Shown: one piece after another, positions 48,874 through 59,245 of the stretch
How positions within the stretch are numbered: the stretch's first letter is position 1
Layout of the letters: every line of letters starts with the position of its first letter
DNA from: Portulaca oleracea
Lineage: Eukaryota; Streptophyta; Magnoliopsida; Caryophyllales; Portulacaceae
Direction of reading: 5' to 3'
Assembly: GCA_029582165.1 (NCBI GenBank)
Contig: CM055870.1
Location: 17,920,332-17,984,331, forward strand
DNA length: 64,000 bases
Notes under the pieces: model-generated
What the model was told of the DNA's origin: nothing
The model's database searches: none
Seen by the model: only the letters and a program-made list of their open reading frames with translations
Program-made: the position numbers and the translations under genes

Positions 48874-48981
48874 TAATCAAATGTGCTTTAGTGCTATGTG
48901 CTCTGGCCTGTGCTTATCATCACAGTTTAGTTTAGGCGCCCTCAATGTGGTCAACCATCGTAATTCATAAACGATTGCTTG

Positions 48982-49060
48982 CAAGAAATTCACGGAACCT
49001 TTTTTTTTTTAATATATATATACAAGAAATTCACGGAACCTTTTTTTTTTAATATATATA
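48982..49060. repeat. Tandem duplication of a 41-bp segment
   Basis: CAAGAAATTCACGGAACC followed by a T run and AATATATATA occurs twice in direct succession. It lies about 160-240 bp upstream of the NAGLU start codon. Confidence 0.95.
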
Positions 49061-49292
49061 CCGTATGCCGTGATGTTTTGCAATTTATTACATATTTCTA
49101 AAGAATATGTTTCAAATATGTTAATTAACTTTGGCCAACTGAGTGCTAGAGAGAGAAACTCTCAACTTGGAAACGTAAGTTAATAGGGTTTCTAGAATTC
49201 TGATGAGAAACCAATCTCTTCCCACAATCAATTTTCCAAACACCCTCATTTAATGTTCAGCTGCCCAACTACCAGAAGACGTGGACAAAGGG

Positions 49293-49861
49293 TAGGGGTG
49301 TTCACGGGGCGGGTACTCGAACCGATTGGATAATTTTTTCATGCCGAAAATTCGAGCGCCAAACCCTCGAACTGCAGAATCAGAATCAAACTTTGGTCCG
49401 AAAGTTTTAAGGATCGGTTAACCAAAAAACCCGATTAATTATAATCATATTAGTTTCCACTTTTTATTTTCCGTCTACAACTATCAGTAGCACCAACAGC
49501 AGAATTACCAACATCATTAACATACTTAAAAACCATACAATATAAAATTAGGGTTTTTTCAAGTTAAAAATTTGGGTTTGGACCTTGATAGTGGTCAATG
49601 GACTGAAAATTTTAGAATAAAATAGGCAAAAATTATTAAATTAAATTTGGATTAAAATGTTAAATTTAATTTCGGGTATTTCGGGTACCCGAAATCGCCA
49701 AGAGGCTGATCCGTAACCGAACCGATTAACCGGAAAATAATCTGGGGCGGGTACCCGACCCGATTAAAATTGATTTTTCTGGGGTGGGTACCCTAAATTT
49801 GTGACTGGGTAGCAAGTTTCCGGATCGGGTTTTTCGGGGCGGTTAATTATGAACACCCCTA
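49293..49861. mobile_element. 569-bp hAT-type MITE upstream of NAGLU
   Basis: TAGGGGTGTTCA at the left and TGAACACCCCTA-like sequence at the right (one base differs) are flanked by ACAAAGGG on both sides (49,285-49,292 and 49,862-49,869). Inside are repeated GGGTACCCGA and CGAACCGATT motifs. No transposase. Confidence 0.9.
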
Positions 49862-49869
49862 ACAAAGGG

Positions 49870-50210
49870 TAGCCAATCTCTTCATCGGAAATAACCGAAG
49901 TAATTATTCTGCAGAAGGAATAGTGCAGGAAAGATTGTAATCTTCAGGCGATCCTCACAGTCTTGAGTTGAGTGAAATGACGCTTTGGGATAGTTTAGTA
50001 GCCAGCACGACTCCAAATCAACGGTGATGATGGGAGAGCTTTTACTACTTGCACAATCTTTGGAGTCAGTTATTATCTGATGGGATAGTTTGAAGAATAA
50101 ATAGGCGTGTCTGGCGACGGCGGAAGTGATGATGATGAGCTGCATATGTGAAGCTAAGTAGTTAATGTTCTCTGCTTGGAGGTTAGACGTCAGATCGAGT
50201 TAAGGCTAAG
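49870..50210. other. Intergenic sequence, no gene recognised
   Basis: No similarity recognised; lies between the MITE and the second LINE. Confidence 0.5.
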
Positions 50211-52498
50211 GTGAGTCTCTTCTTCTATTTAAGGAAGGATTTGGTTATGGCAGTGGCATCCAAATGCATCCCTCCTCACAAACGGAAAAAATCACAAAAA
50301 AAGGGAGCTTCTCAATCGAGCGTGATATCCTTTCTTTTCCCTTTTAACAATCCTAATGTTCCAGAAACAAATGACTACCCTTTCATCAGGAAAGAACCAA
50401 ATGTGGTCATTTCTGAAGCTTCACCTGAAGCTTGCCAAGAATGGAATGGAATCTTTCATTCTTTGGTTTAGTTGCTGATATGACACTTTGGAATGCACCA
50501 ACTCTAGAGGATGAAATCAACCGTCACTTTATTGCTCATGAGGTGCTTCACTACATCCGGAGGAAGAAACAACGGAAGAAGATGGGAGCTATCAAGGTGG
50601 ATATGCACAAGGCGTATGATTGAGTCAGATGGGACTTCGACAAGGGGACCCCCTTTCCCCCTATTTGTTTATCCTGTGTCTGAATGTTCTTGTCTCCAAC
50701 CTCAAGATCACTGCAAGTAGGCAACAAATTGCTGGCATAAAGGTAGCTAAAGGAAGTCCAGAGGTAACACATCTCTTCTTTGTTGATGACTCTCTATTCT
50801 TCACAGAGTTATCCACGTTGCCTTGTCTCAACCTCAAAAATCTCATTGATGAGTTCTGCTTGATCTCGGGGCAAGTGGTTAATATCAATAAATCCCATTT
50901 GATGGTCTCACCAAATGTATCTGAGGAGGAAAAAGATGGCTTCAAAATCCTGTTTGGGTACCAAGTGGAAGACTCCTTTCCCAAATACCTGGGGATTCCA
51001 CCTGTAATCCAAAGGAACCGAACCACCCAATTGGGATTCATGATAGATGCAGTGGAGAAGCAATTGCAAGGTTGGAAGACCTCTCTCCTTTCTCCTCCTG
51101 GCTCCTGGAAGATTAGTTCTTATTAATGCGATCTTATTGGCTCTTCATAGACACATCCTATTAGTGTATAAGATTCCAAAATCTCTCGCTAATAGGGTGG
51201 ATGCATTAATGATCAACTTCTTATGGTGGACCAGTGGCAACCACAATGGCAAACGTTGGGTGAATAAGGAAGTCCTCATGTCGCCAAAGAGCAAAGGAGG
51301 TCTGGGCTTGAGGAGGACACCCTGGGTGAATGATGCTCTTCTTGTGAAACAAGCCTAGCGCCTGGAGCAAAATAAGGATGGGCTGCCAGCAAGAATCTAC
51401 AAAGCCAGATACAAGCAAACTTCACCATTGGCACTTTCCTCATTTGAACCGAAACGAGGATCTCCTTGCTGGAACAGTCTTTGTAGAGCGGCAAAAAATT
51501 TAAGGGGTGGGATCAAAGTTAAAGTCAACTCTGGGAAGCAATGTCGCATTCTCACATACAGTTGGGAGGGTTCGGAACCCTTGCAATTGTAGGAGGACCA
51601 TAATAGAGCTACGTGGAACAATAGAACAGTTAGTGATCTGAGAAGAACCATGGAAGGAGATTGGAATTGTCGGCTAATTCGTCAACTTTTTATCGATAAG
51701 TGAGCTAAGGCAATTTTAGCCTACCCAGTATGAGATTCAGCTGAAGATGACTCCATCTATTGGGGCTTCACACAAAATGGGAACTGTTCGGTTGTAATTT
51801 TTGTGGTTTTATGAGTTAGGGTTGTCGGTCCACAGGGATGGGTGTTTAGGCTTGATTAAGGGTAATCGGTTCGTGTAAATGAGTTTTTCTCAAGGCGAAA
51901 AGCAATAAATTATGTAAATAAAAGCAATAAACTAACCTAGACATAATAATAATTAAGAAAGCAATAAAAGATGAAAGCAATTAAAAGGCATGAATGAAGA
52001 CAATGAATGAACAATGAAATTGGGAATGAGAAATTATACCTTTGATGACTAATCTTCAATAAACCTTCAATCTACACTTGAATTTCCCCCGAACAAGCAA
52101 GAAATTGTGGTTTGGATTACCAAGAATCCCCCAAATTCTCACTAGTAAGTAGAATTGGAGTTCCTTGACCCTCCTCCCCACTAAAAATGGAGTTGATTGT
52201 GGCTAACACTATAAAGCTTGGAAAACAAGTCAACAATGGAGATTAGAGAGAGAAAGAAAGAAGAGAGAAGAGAGAGAAAGCTTTGTAAAACTTCAATGGA
52301 AACTTGCTTGAATTGAGAAAGCTTGAGAAAGTTTGAATACAAATGCTAGAAATCAATGAAAGCTTGAAGAACAATGAAGAACAATTGAAAACTTGAAGAA
52401 CAATTAAGAGAGATTAAAGCAAATAAAGGAAAGCAATTAAATCTAATTCTACTCCTAAACTACCTAGGCTAATTGATTATTTAGATTAATACAAGTGG

Positions 52499-52508
52499 GT
52501 ATTTATAG
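52499..52508 (-). promoter_or_regulatory. TATA box of solo LTR D
   Basis: CTATAAATAC on the minus strand, downstream of the palindrome array, in the same position as in the other LTRs. Confidence 0.65.
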
Positions 52509-52573
52509 AAGAAGGAAAAATACAACCCCAAAACCCTAGAACAATCGCAGCACGCGCGTCTGCAGACAGTGTG

Positions 52574-52678
52574 GCTTGGGCGAGCAGAAATTTGGCTCGG
52601 GCGAGCAAGCGTTCTGGCTGGTGTTTTTGTTGCTCCAGAACCCTTGCTCGGGCGAGCAGAAATTTGGCTCGGGCGAGC
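52574..52678 (-). repeat. U3 palindrome array of LTR D, motif GCTCGGGCGAGC
   Basis: Four copies (52,574, 52,595, 52,646 and 52,667; the first has CTTGG) with arms GCTCG/CGAGC. They come as two pairs, each spaced 21 bp and joined by AGAAATTTG. The array is 66-180 bp upstream of the TATA box. Confidence 0.95.
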
Positions 52679-54242
52679 AAGCGTTAGGCGATTTCCCTGC
52701 CGACTTCAAACACGCATAACTTCTTCATCCGAACTCCGTTTTAGGCCCGTAAGATATCGATGGAAAGCTCTCGGTGTGTACTTTAAGCTCCCAAAATTTC
52801 AGAGCCATCGGAGTTGTAACGAAGGAGTTATGACCCAAAGGGTGAAGGCAAACGTATTTCAAACCTTTAAGTTTGTACCGTTCCCCTGTTTGCGCCAATC
52901 TTGATATGGAATTTCCGACTTCGGTTTCGCCTCGGCTCTCGGCTTGGGTTGACTTGGTTTGACTCGGATCTCGGCTCGGGTTGACTTGGTTTGACTCGTG
53001 AAATAGCTCGGAATTCCCTAAAAACCTTCAATTAAGCCCAAACTTCTTCTAACTCCTTATTTTCCTACAAAACACTAAATCATTATATCTAATATATAAA
53101 TAGGGGTTAAAACAAGCAAATATACCCCTATAAAAGAGAAGAAATTCGGCTCGAAACAAGGCCGAACAGGAACTACTCAGCAAAATCAGGTTATAGATAT
53201 CTTTGGGAGAAGGCAAATGAAGGTGGAACATGGGGAAGGAAAGTGTCACTTCAAGAGGAATACAACTGCCCAACCTAAATGGAAAAAATACATGTCTGGA
53301 ACGTTGTCCAAAATGGACTACGTACGGTGGATAAAAGGAGGAAGTGGGACAATAGCGCGTATCCGCTTTGTGGTCTCTATGGCCAGGCGCTAGAATCAGC
53401 ACAACATATTTTTAAGGATTGTGCATGGACTACAGTGGTTTGGTTTGCGTTAAATTTGGGTATTATCAACCAGCACATGTTCCTCTGCCGATCAATACAT
53501 GGATCCATAATTGGTTGACTCTTATGTTCAAAAAGCGTGAGGAGGGGGACAGAATGGCTCAAGAGTTTCTGGTCGTCCTGTGGACATTTGGCTGAGTACG
53601 AACAAGAAGATTTTCAATAACTCACTCCCACCAATTCGAGAAGTCCTTAGTTGGGTTAAACAAGACCTGTTTGGACTAATGGAGTGCAACGGAAATCGCA
53701 AGAGGAAAGAACAACAGCTGACAAGGGCGCCACAAACGATAGAAGCAGGCGAGAAGGGAACCTTCAAGTGGAGATTAGGAGAAGGCAGTACACTGCAAGG
53801 AAGTTATATCAGTGATGAAGCATGGGATAGGAATTCGTTACAGGGAGGCATTGGTTGGGTTCTGAAAATGGGGAATACTAGAATTGGGCAGGGGGCGGAA
53901 TGTAGTTTGGCTCTATCTATTTTTCAAACAGAGGTACAAGCAATTGAGGTTGTTCTGAAGGATGCTATCCGGAGAGGATTGAGAAGGATTTTGATTGAAA
54001 CCGATGTTGCTCTAGTAATCACAGCCTTCCGACGGCCAAACGCGTAATCCAATGTGTGGCAATCTGCTGACAACATGCAGAAACCTTTTTTTACATTTTG
54101 ATCTTTGTATTATCAATAAGGTAAGCAGGGATACCGTTAGGGAAGCACACACTCAGGCCCAACGGGCTAAGAGGGGAAACCTTCCTTAAATGGGTAGGTT
54201 TATGTATTCGCTTGACTGTCTTACCTTAACAAAAAAAAAAAA

Positions 54243-54529
54243 TTGCTAATTATTCACTTTCAATAATAATTGTTCATTTATATCTATACCTAGTGGTGGA
54301 TCTAGACAATTTTATTTGGAGTGTCCAACTAATATTAAATAATATTCTTCCCTAAAAAAATTAATATTCATTAGTGAATGTATCATTTAATTATTTTTTC
54401 ACACTTTTTTTTATTAATTTATAATTATTTGACAAAAATAATAAGTTAGACCGAAAATAGGGAAAAAGAATAGTGGACCTCAAGAAAAAAAAAAGTGACC
54501 AACTAGTTTAAGAAACTTGAATTAAAAGG
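54243..54529. other. AT-rich sequence between LINE tail and gypsy relic
   Basis: No feature recognised. Confidence 0.5.
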
Positions 54530-55675
54530 TTACTTTAGAAAAAAATTCAAAGAGTTTAAGGCCTCATGATCGGAATGTAGCGCAAATTGAATTGGACGAA
54601 GGTAATGAGTCCAATGATCCAATGCTCGAACCAAAGCATAAAATTTCTTGTCATAGGTCAAATAGTTCTTCCTTGAGCCATTAAGCTTCTTACTGAAGTA
54701 GGTTATACAACATTGATTTTGCATGAGAACAACGCCTATACCCACCCTACTCGCGTCACATTCAACTTCAATACTTGAGTGAAATCTGGTAAAGATAGAA
54801 CCGGAGCTTCACAAAGCTTGGATTTCAACTTCTCCAAGGCACCTTGAGCCGCTATAGTCCACTCAAGCGTACCATTTTTCAAACACTCTGTGATTGGGGT
54901 AATGAGGGTCCTAAATCCCCGGATGGATGTATGACCATGAAAACTTCGCACTTCAGTGATAAAGGAGGAAGAGTTGGATGGTCTCAACCTTAGAAGGACC
55001 CATCGAGATACCTTCTTTCGAGACTATGTACCCCAAGAAGATGATTTAGGGGTTGCAAAACTCACACTTCTCGATTTTCCCATATAACTTATTTTGCCTC
55101 AATAGCTTGAACACCACTTCCAAATGTGAAAAGTGTTTGCTCTCGTTCTTGGAATACCAAGGATATTATCGAAGTAGACCACCACAAACTTCTTGATATA
55201 GGGGCAAACCTTCATAGGCCACATAAATACTTGGGGCATCACACAACCTAAATGGCATGACCAACCACCCATAGAGTCCACCCTTGGTTTTGAAGGTGAT
55301 CTTCCATTCATCACCTTCCCTGATTCGAATCTGATAGTACCTACTACAAAGATCAATTTTTGAGAAGATGCACGACTCATGGAGCTCATCCAACATGTCA
55401 TTAAGCCTCGGTATAGGACACCAACATTTGGTAGTGATATTGTTGATCTCCCAAATGTAAACATTTGGTATAGGACACCAACATTTGGTAGTCATTAAGC
55501 CTCATCCAACATGTCAAGACACTTTGGAACGTACCATCATTCTTTGGAATTAGCAAGGGCACAACCGACCATGAACTCCTGTTTGGAGCCCAATCCTCAA
55601 AACCTCTGAAACATGGCTAAGGTAAAGGAAGGGGCACAGTCGTGAACTGTGAAGTCACGCCTGTGACCTCTGTCT
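54530..55675 (-). pseudogene. Ty3/gypsy pol relic (reverse transcriptase and RNase H)
   Basis: Minus-strand reading: LLIPKNDGT (near 55,550), [40 protein letters not shown] (55,410-55,290), then VVYFDNIL where YVDDIL is expected (near 55,160), FRTLITPITECLKNGTLEW (near 54,900) and GIGVVLMQ…YFSKKLNGSRKNYLTYDKKFYALVRALDHW (54,745-54,600). This is the order of a plant gypsy polymerase followed by RNase H. Frameshifts, a local scrambled duplication and the insertion of element C make it a relic. Confidence 0.9.
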
Positions 55676-55680
55676 GTCCT

Positions 55681-56185
55681 TGTTCGGTTCGTAGTTTTGT
55701 GGTTTTTATAAGTTAGGGTTGTCGGTCCACAAGGATGGGGTGTTAGCCTAATGAGGAAATTGGTTTGCGTAGAGGTTTTCAGATGCGAAAAACAGTAAAT
55801 AATGAAAGTAATTAAACTAATATTAGCAATGATTCAAACAATCAACACTAAAGAAAGCATGAATTACAACATGAACAAACACTAAACAACAAGAAAGAAG
55901 AAAGCAATTAGAAATCAATAAAATGAGAAAACAATAAAACTAATGATGAAATTGAGAACAAGAATTATACCTTCAAAGCATTAAATCTTCGCTACTTCTT
56001 CATCTCGAATCCTTCACCTCGAATTTTCCCCCGAACAAACAAGAAAATTGTGATTTGGATTACTAAGAATCCCCAAATTCTCACTTGAAGAAGAATTTGT
56101 GACTCTTAATCCTCCTCCTCACTAAAAGTTGGATTGGTGGTGAACTAGCACTAGAAAACTTTGAATCAAATCAACAATGAAAACT

Positions 56186-56217
<32 letters not shown>

Positions 56218-57063
56218 AAAACTTGGAAATTGCTTGAATTGAAATTGCTTGAAAGAGAGTTGATTACAAATGCAAGAAAACTTGAAGAACAATTAAAGCT
56301 TAATGAAAATGCAATAAAACCTAATTCTACTCTAATCCTAATCTAATTCTAAGTCTAGATGCTAAAAACTAGATTCTGTAATGCTGAAATGTTTAGGGTA
56401 TTTATAAAAGGAATGGAAACAAGCCCAAAACCCTACAACTAAAGCCCAGCCGCTGCTTTAATTTCCGCACAGCGGATCATCGTCGCGGGTGCGACGAAAC
56501 AGGTCGCGAGTGCGACCTCATTCTACCCCTTTTCCTTCATCATTCGCTCACAGCCACCGCGAGTGTGACAGAGTTTGTCGCGGGTGTGACACCATTCTGT
56601 CTCGGGTGTTACAGAGTTTGTCTCGGGTGTGACACCATTCTGTCTCGGGTGTGACACCATTATGTCTCGGGTGTGACAGAGTTTGTCTCGGGTGTGACAC
56701 CATTCTGTCTCGGGTGTGACAGAGTTTGTCTCAAGTGTGACACCATTATGCCTCCTTCCCCTCTACTTCCTTCCTTGGGCTGTAGTGTCCGCTACAAGGG
56801 ATTTAGGGGGTGTTGCGCCCCTGTTTTACACCAAAAATGGGGAAAGAGTTCCCGGGTCGGTTCCGCTTTCTTTCTCGGCTCGACTTGGCTCAGGAAATAG
56901 CTCGGGATTCCCTAAAAAGCCTCTATTAAGCTCATTTTTCCTTCTAACTCTTTATTTTCCTACAAAAACACAAATTCATCATAGCTACTATGTAATCAAG
57001 GGGCTAAAACAAGCAAATCACCCTATAAATGATAACAAATTCGGCTCGAAACGAGACCGAACA
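55681..57063 (-). repeat. 3' LTR of element C (1,383 bp)
   Basis: Begins TGTTCGGTCTCG (57,063) and ends CCGAACA (55,681). Contains the U5 motif (near 55,722-55,737), a (CT)n tract (56,187-56,216), a TATA box TTATAAATACC (near 56,408-56,398) and a nine-unit tandem array in U3. Confidence 0.95.
56482..56755 (-). repeat. U3 array of the 3' LTR of C: GTCGCGGGTGCGAC palindromes and nine 21-22-bp units
   Basis: Two dyads with arms GTCGC/GCGAC (56,482-56,495 and 56,503-56,516) are followed from about 56,556 by nine units of the form GTCTCGGGTGTGACACCATTC or …ACAGAGTTT. The units keep the GTC…GAC ends but have lost the inner CpGs. The 5' LTR has only six units (61,368-61,498). Confidence 0.95.
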
Positions 57064-58818
57064 ACACTCCCACATAAGGGTTTGCTCACCCCGAGCAAAC
57101 TAAAACAAAGAATAAAAAGAAAAAGAAACTAACTACCCTAACAAACTTTCGCAGGAATCGCGGATGCATTTAGCACATGCATCAAGCCCCTTAAACCCCT
57201 TGGCAGCCCAAGTGGACGAGGAAGGTCTCGTGAGGGTTTATAAACGCTCTACCCACAAAAACAAAGGAAAAGAAAAGAAGAAAGAAAAAAAGAAAAAGAA
57301 AAAGAAAAGAGAAGAGAAGAGAAGAGAAGAAAGAAGAGAAAGAAAAACTCAAGACCAAAGAAAAAAATTGAGGAGAAACACTTTGTGAGATAAAAGAGGC
57401 GAAATCAAGAAAAGGAGGTCGACACCAAGGAAATTCACACACACAGTCGCGAAGCTAACTACTCAAACAATGCATTCACTCAACTAGGAACAGTTAATAA
57501 GCACTATCAAGGTAACTAGCAAGAATGTTACTCGACTTCACATTTTTCACCTCACTCATGCATAGCTTGATGGGTTTCTCGTGCTCAAGTGCAGTGTTTC
57601 AAGCTTGTTTTTGTTCAAGTCAAGTTTCAATGGGATAGAAATAACTACTCAAACACCCATGCTCAATATTTAATTAATTAATGGCGGTTCATCTCCCTAT
57701 TTGGTGTCGCCCTTGGCTTGGTGAGGGTCGCAGGTTACATAGAGATCGGTTCTACACTTATTGCATTCAACGCTTTGCTTGATGTCAGTTTGTTCGAGAA
57801 TTGCGTGGCCCTAAAAGGGGTCTACTCTCCCAACATAGATCATTTCCATTCACATATGAGGTGCTTAAGGGGCGTAAACGCCGCACCACTCACACGATCT
57901 ATGTAGGTGAACCAACATTTTCACTTAATTCAACTATTTTTGGTGTTAGTCTTTTCTGGAATTGCACGGGCCATAAATGGGGTCTACCCTCCCAACATGG
58001 GCTACTCCATATGCAAACGAAGTGCTTAAGGGGTAAGAGCGTTGTACCACTCATACCAACCCGTGTAGGTGTACTAACTTTCAATTACTTTCCATTGCTT
58101 TTCAACTTTTCTTACTTAGAGCATGGATATTCAAAAAGCGAAAACTTCCCTCCTAAACCAAAACCATCACATTAACTAGCCTAGAAGTGAATTTCTAAGG
58201 ATACCACACGGTTGCAAATACGGGTGAGGTTATTATGTTTAAGAAAAACAACAATCAAGATCGAAGCCTATCAAGCATTCACTAACTATTCCTAACTAAG
58301 CAATTGCACTATTCTCGCAATCAACGACACAACCATATATACAAACTACCCTTAGCCGATAAAAATTTTAAAAGTTTCGCTTAAATTCATGATACTAAAG
58401 ATGTTTCTCTTCCAAAAATTGTACATGCACTTGTGCCACCCCACTCCCACACAAAAACTCAACAATGTCCTCATTGTGACTAAGGTGACACCACACGCAA
58501 AATAAAACAAAGATCACACAAAAGAAAAACTCACAAAAGAGAAAAAAAAAATACAAGTCGGGTCGGCATGCATGCCACCCCTACTCCCATACAAAAAGGC
58601 CAACAATGTCCTCATTGGAATAGAAATGAAGGTAAGCAAGCACACGAAAGAAAAGAAAAAGAAACACACAAAAAGAAAACAAAAGAAGAAAAGAAAGCCA
58701 ACTTACTAACTATATTTACAAGAGAAGATAACAATATTACCTGGTTGGGTTCTGAGCATACCCAAACAATGAGCTCTCAGAAAAATAAAACCATCTATGG
58801 AGCATCAGCCACTCCATC
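57064..58818 (-). mobile_element. Long 3' non-coding region of element C
   Basis: No pol frame. It includes a purine tract on the given strand (57,262-57,350, AAAAGAAAAG/GAAGAGAAGA), two diverged copies of a block with GTCTAC(T/C)CTCCCAACAT and AGGTGCTTAAGGGG-like sequence (57,800-57,880 and 57,970-58,040), and the conserved block CACTTGTGCCACCCCACTC near 58,430. The region next to the 3' LTR, read on the minus strand, ends GTGGGAGTGT and may be the polypurine tract. Confidence 0.7.
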
Positions 58819-59245
58819 TCACCTCAAGAAGCTAGTAACCATGTCAGAACCATTCAACGCCCGTAGTAACAAATCATGCATTCTTGCATGCATCTCCAAG
58901 TGGTGGACATAAGAGCACAATCTCAATAGTACATCAATAAACGTTAGTGCTATCAACAATTTATCAAAAGCCTTAGAAAAATCAGTGAAATGACGGACTG
59001 CAGGAAGATACATGACTTTCCTAGGCACCTTAAAAGGAGACATGACAAATGATTCCTCCCATTGACTTGTAAATGGAAATTGAGTATGCAAATCAACGGA
59101 AGGGGCCAATACAACACATTCCTTAACCTTCTCATGCACATACTTGGATGCAAACAACAACTCATAAACCATATCACCATAAAAAAAATATCATTGTCAC
59201 AAACTAAGTTCAAACACTTAGGATCAATCCCCAAAGACTCAAGTC
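58819..59245 (-). pseudogene. Frameshifted C-terminal part of the gag-like protein of element C
   Basis: Frames 59,234-58,953 and 59,172-58,819 continue the protein after the 382-aa frame (GIDPKCLNLVCDNDIF, VHEKVKECVVLAPSVD, SQWEESFVMSPFKVPRK, LLRLCSYVHHLEMHARMHDLLLRALNGSDM). Element A has the same text, so the ancestral protein was roughly 510 residues and C has at least two frameshifts here. Confidence 0.8.

Larger units (their letters stand above)
51785..53168 (-). mobile_element. Solo LTR D of the gag-only family (1,384 bp)
   Basis: Minus orientation: starts TGTTCGGCCTTG at 53,168 and ends CCGAACA at 51,785. It is flanked by GGAAC on both sides (51,780-51,784 and 53,169-53,173), a perfect 5-bp duplication. 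It has the family U5 motif (51,823-51,840), a (CT)-rich leader (52,240-52,280) and a TATA box. No internal sequence is left, so it arose by recombination between two LTRs. Confidence 0.95.
50211..54242 (+). pseudogene. Second L1-type LINE, 5'-truncated, split by a solo LTR
   Basis: Plus-strand order: a reverse transcriptase start (EVLHYIRRKKQ…IKVDMHKAYD, 50,540-50,623), an internal deletion, then GLRQGDPLSPYLFILCLNVL with catalytic FVDDSLFF (50,632-50,812), LGIPPVI, LINAILLALHRH and WVNKEVLMSPKSKGGLGLR (51,047-51,358), a zinc-binding segment (53,279-53,518), RNase H (53,840-54,047; ETDVALVITAF) and poly(A) at 54,231-54,242. The YADD motif is FVDD here. Frameshifts and stops throughout. The solo LTR (51,785-53,168) interrupts the region FTQNGN…YSAKSGYRYLWEKAN. 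Confidence 0.9.

Noticed and set aside
48821..48880. Upstream in-frame ATG of NAGLU giving an N-terminal His/Thr repeat
   Set aside because: The extra residues come from the (TG)n microsatellite; starting at 48,820 yields a standard signal peptide.
57164..57388. Lysine/glutamate-rich 74-aa frame
   Set aside because: Low-complexity translation of the purine tract in element C.
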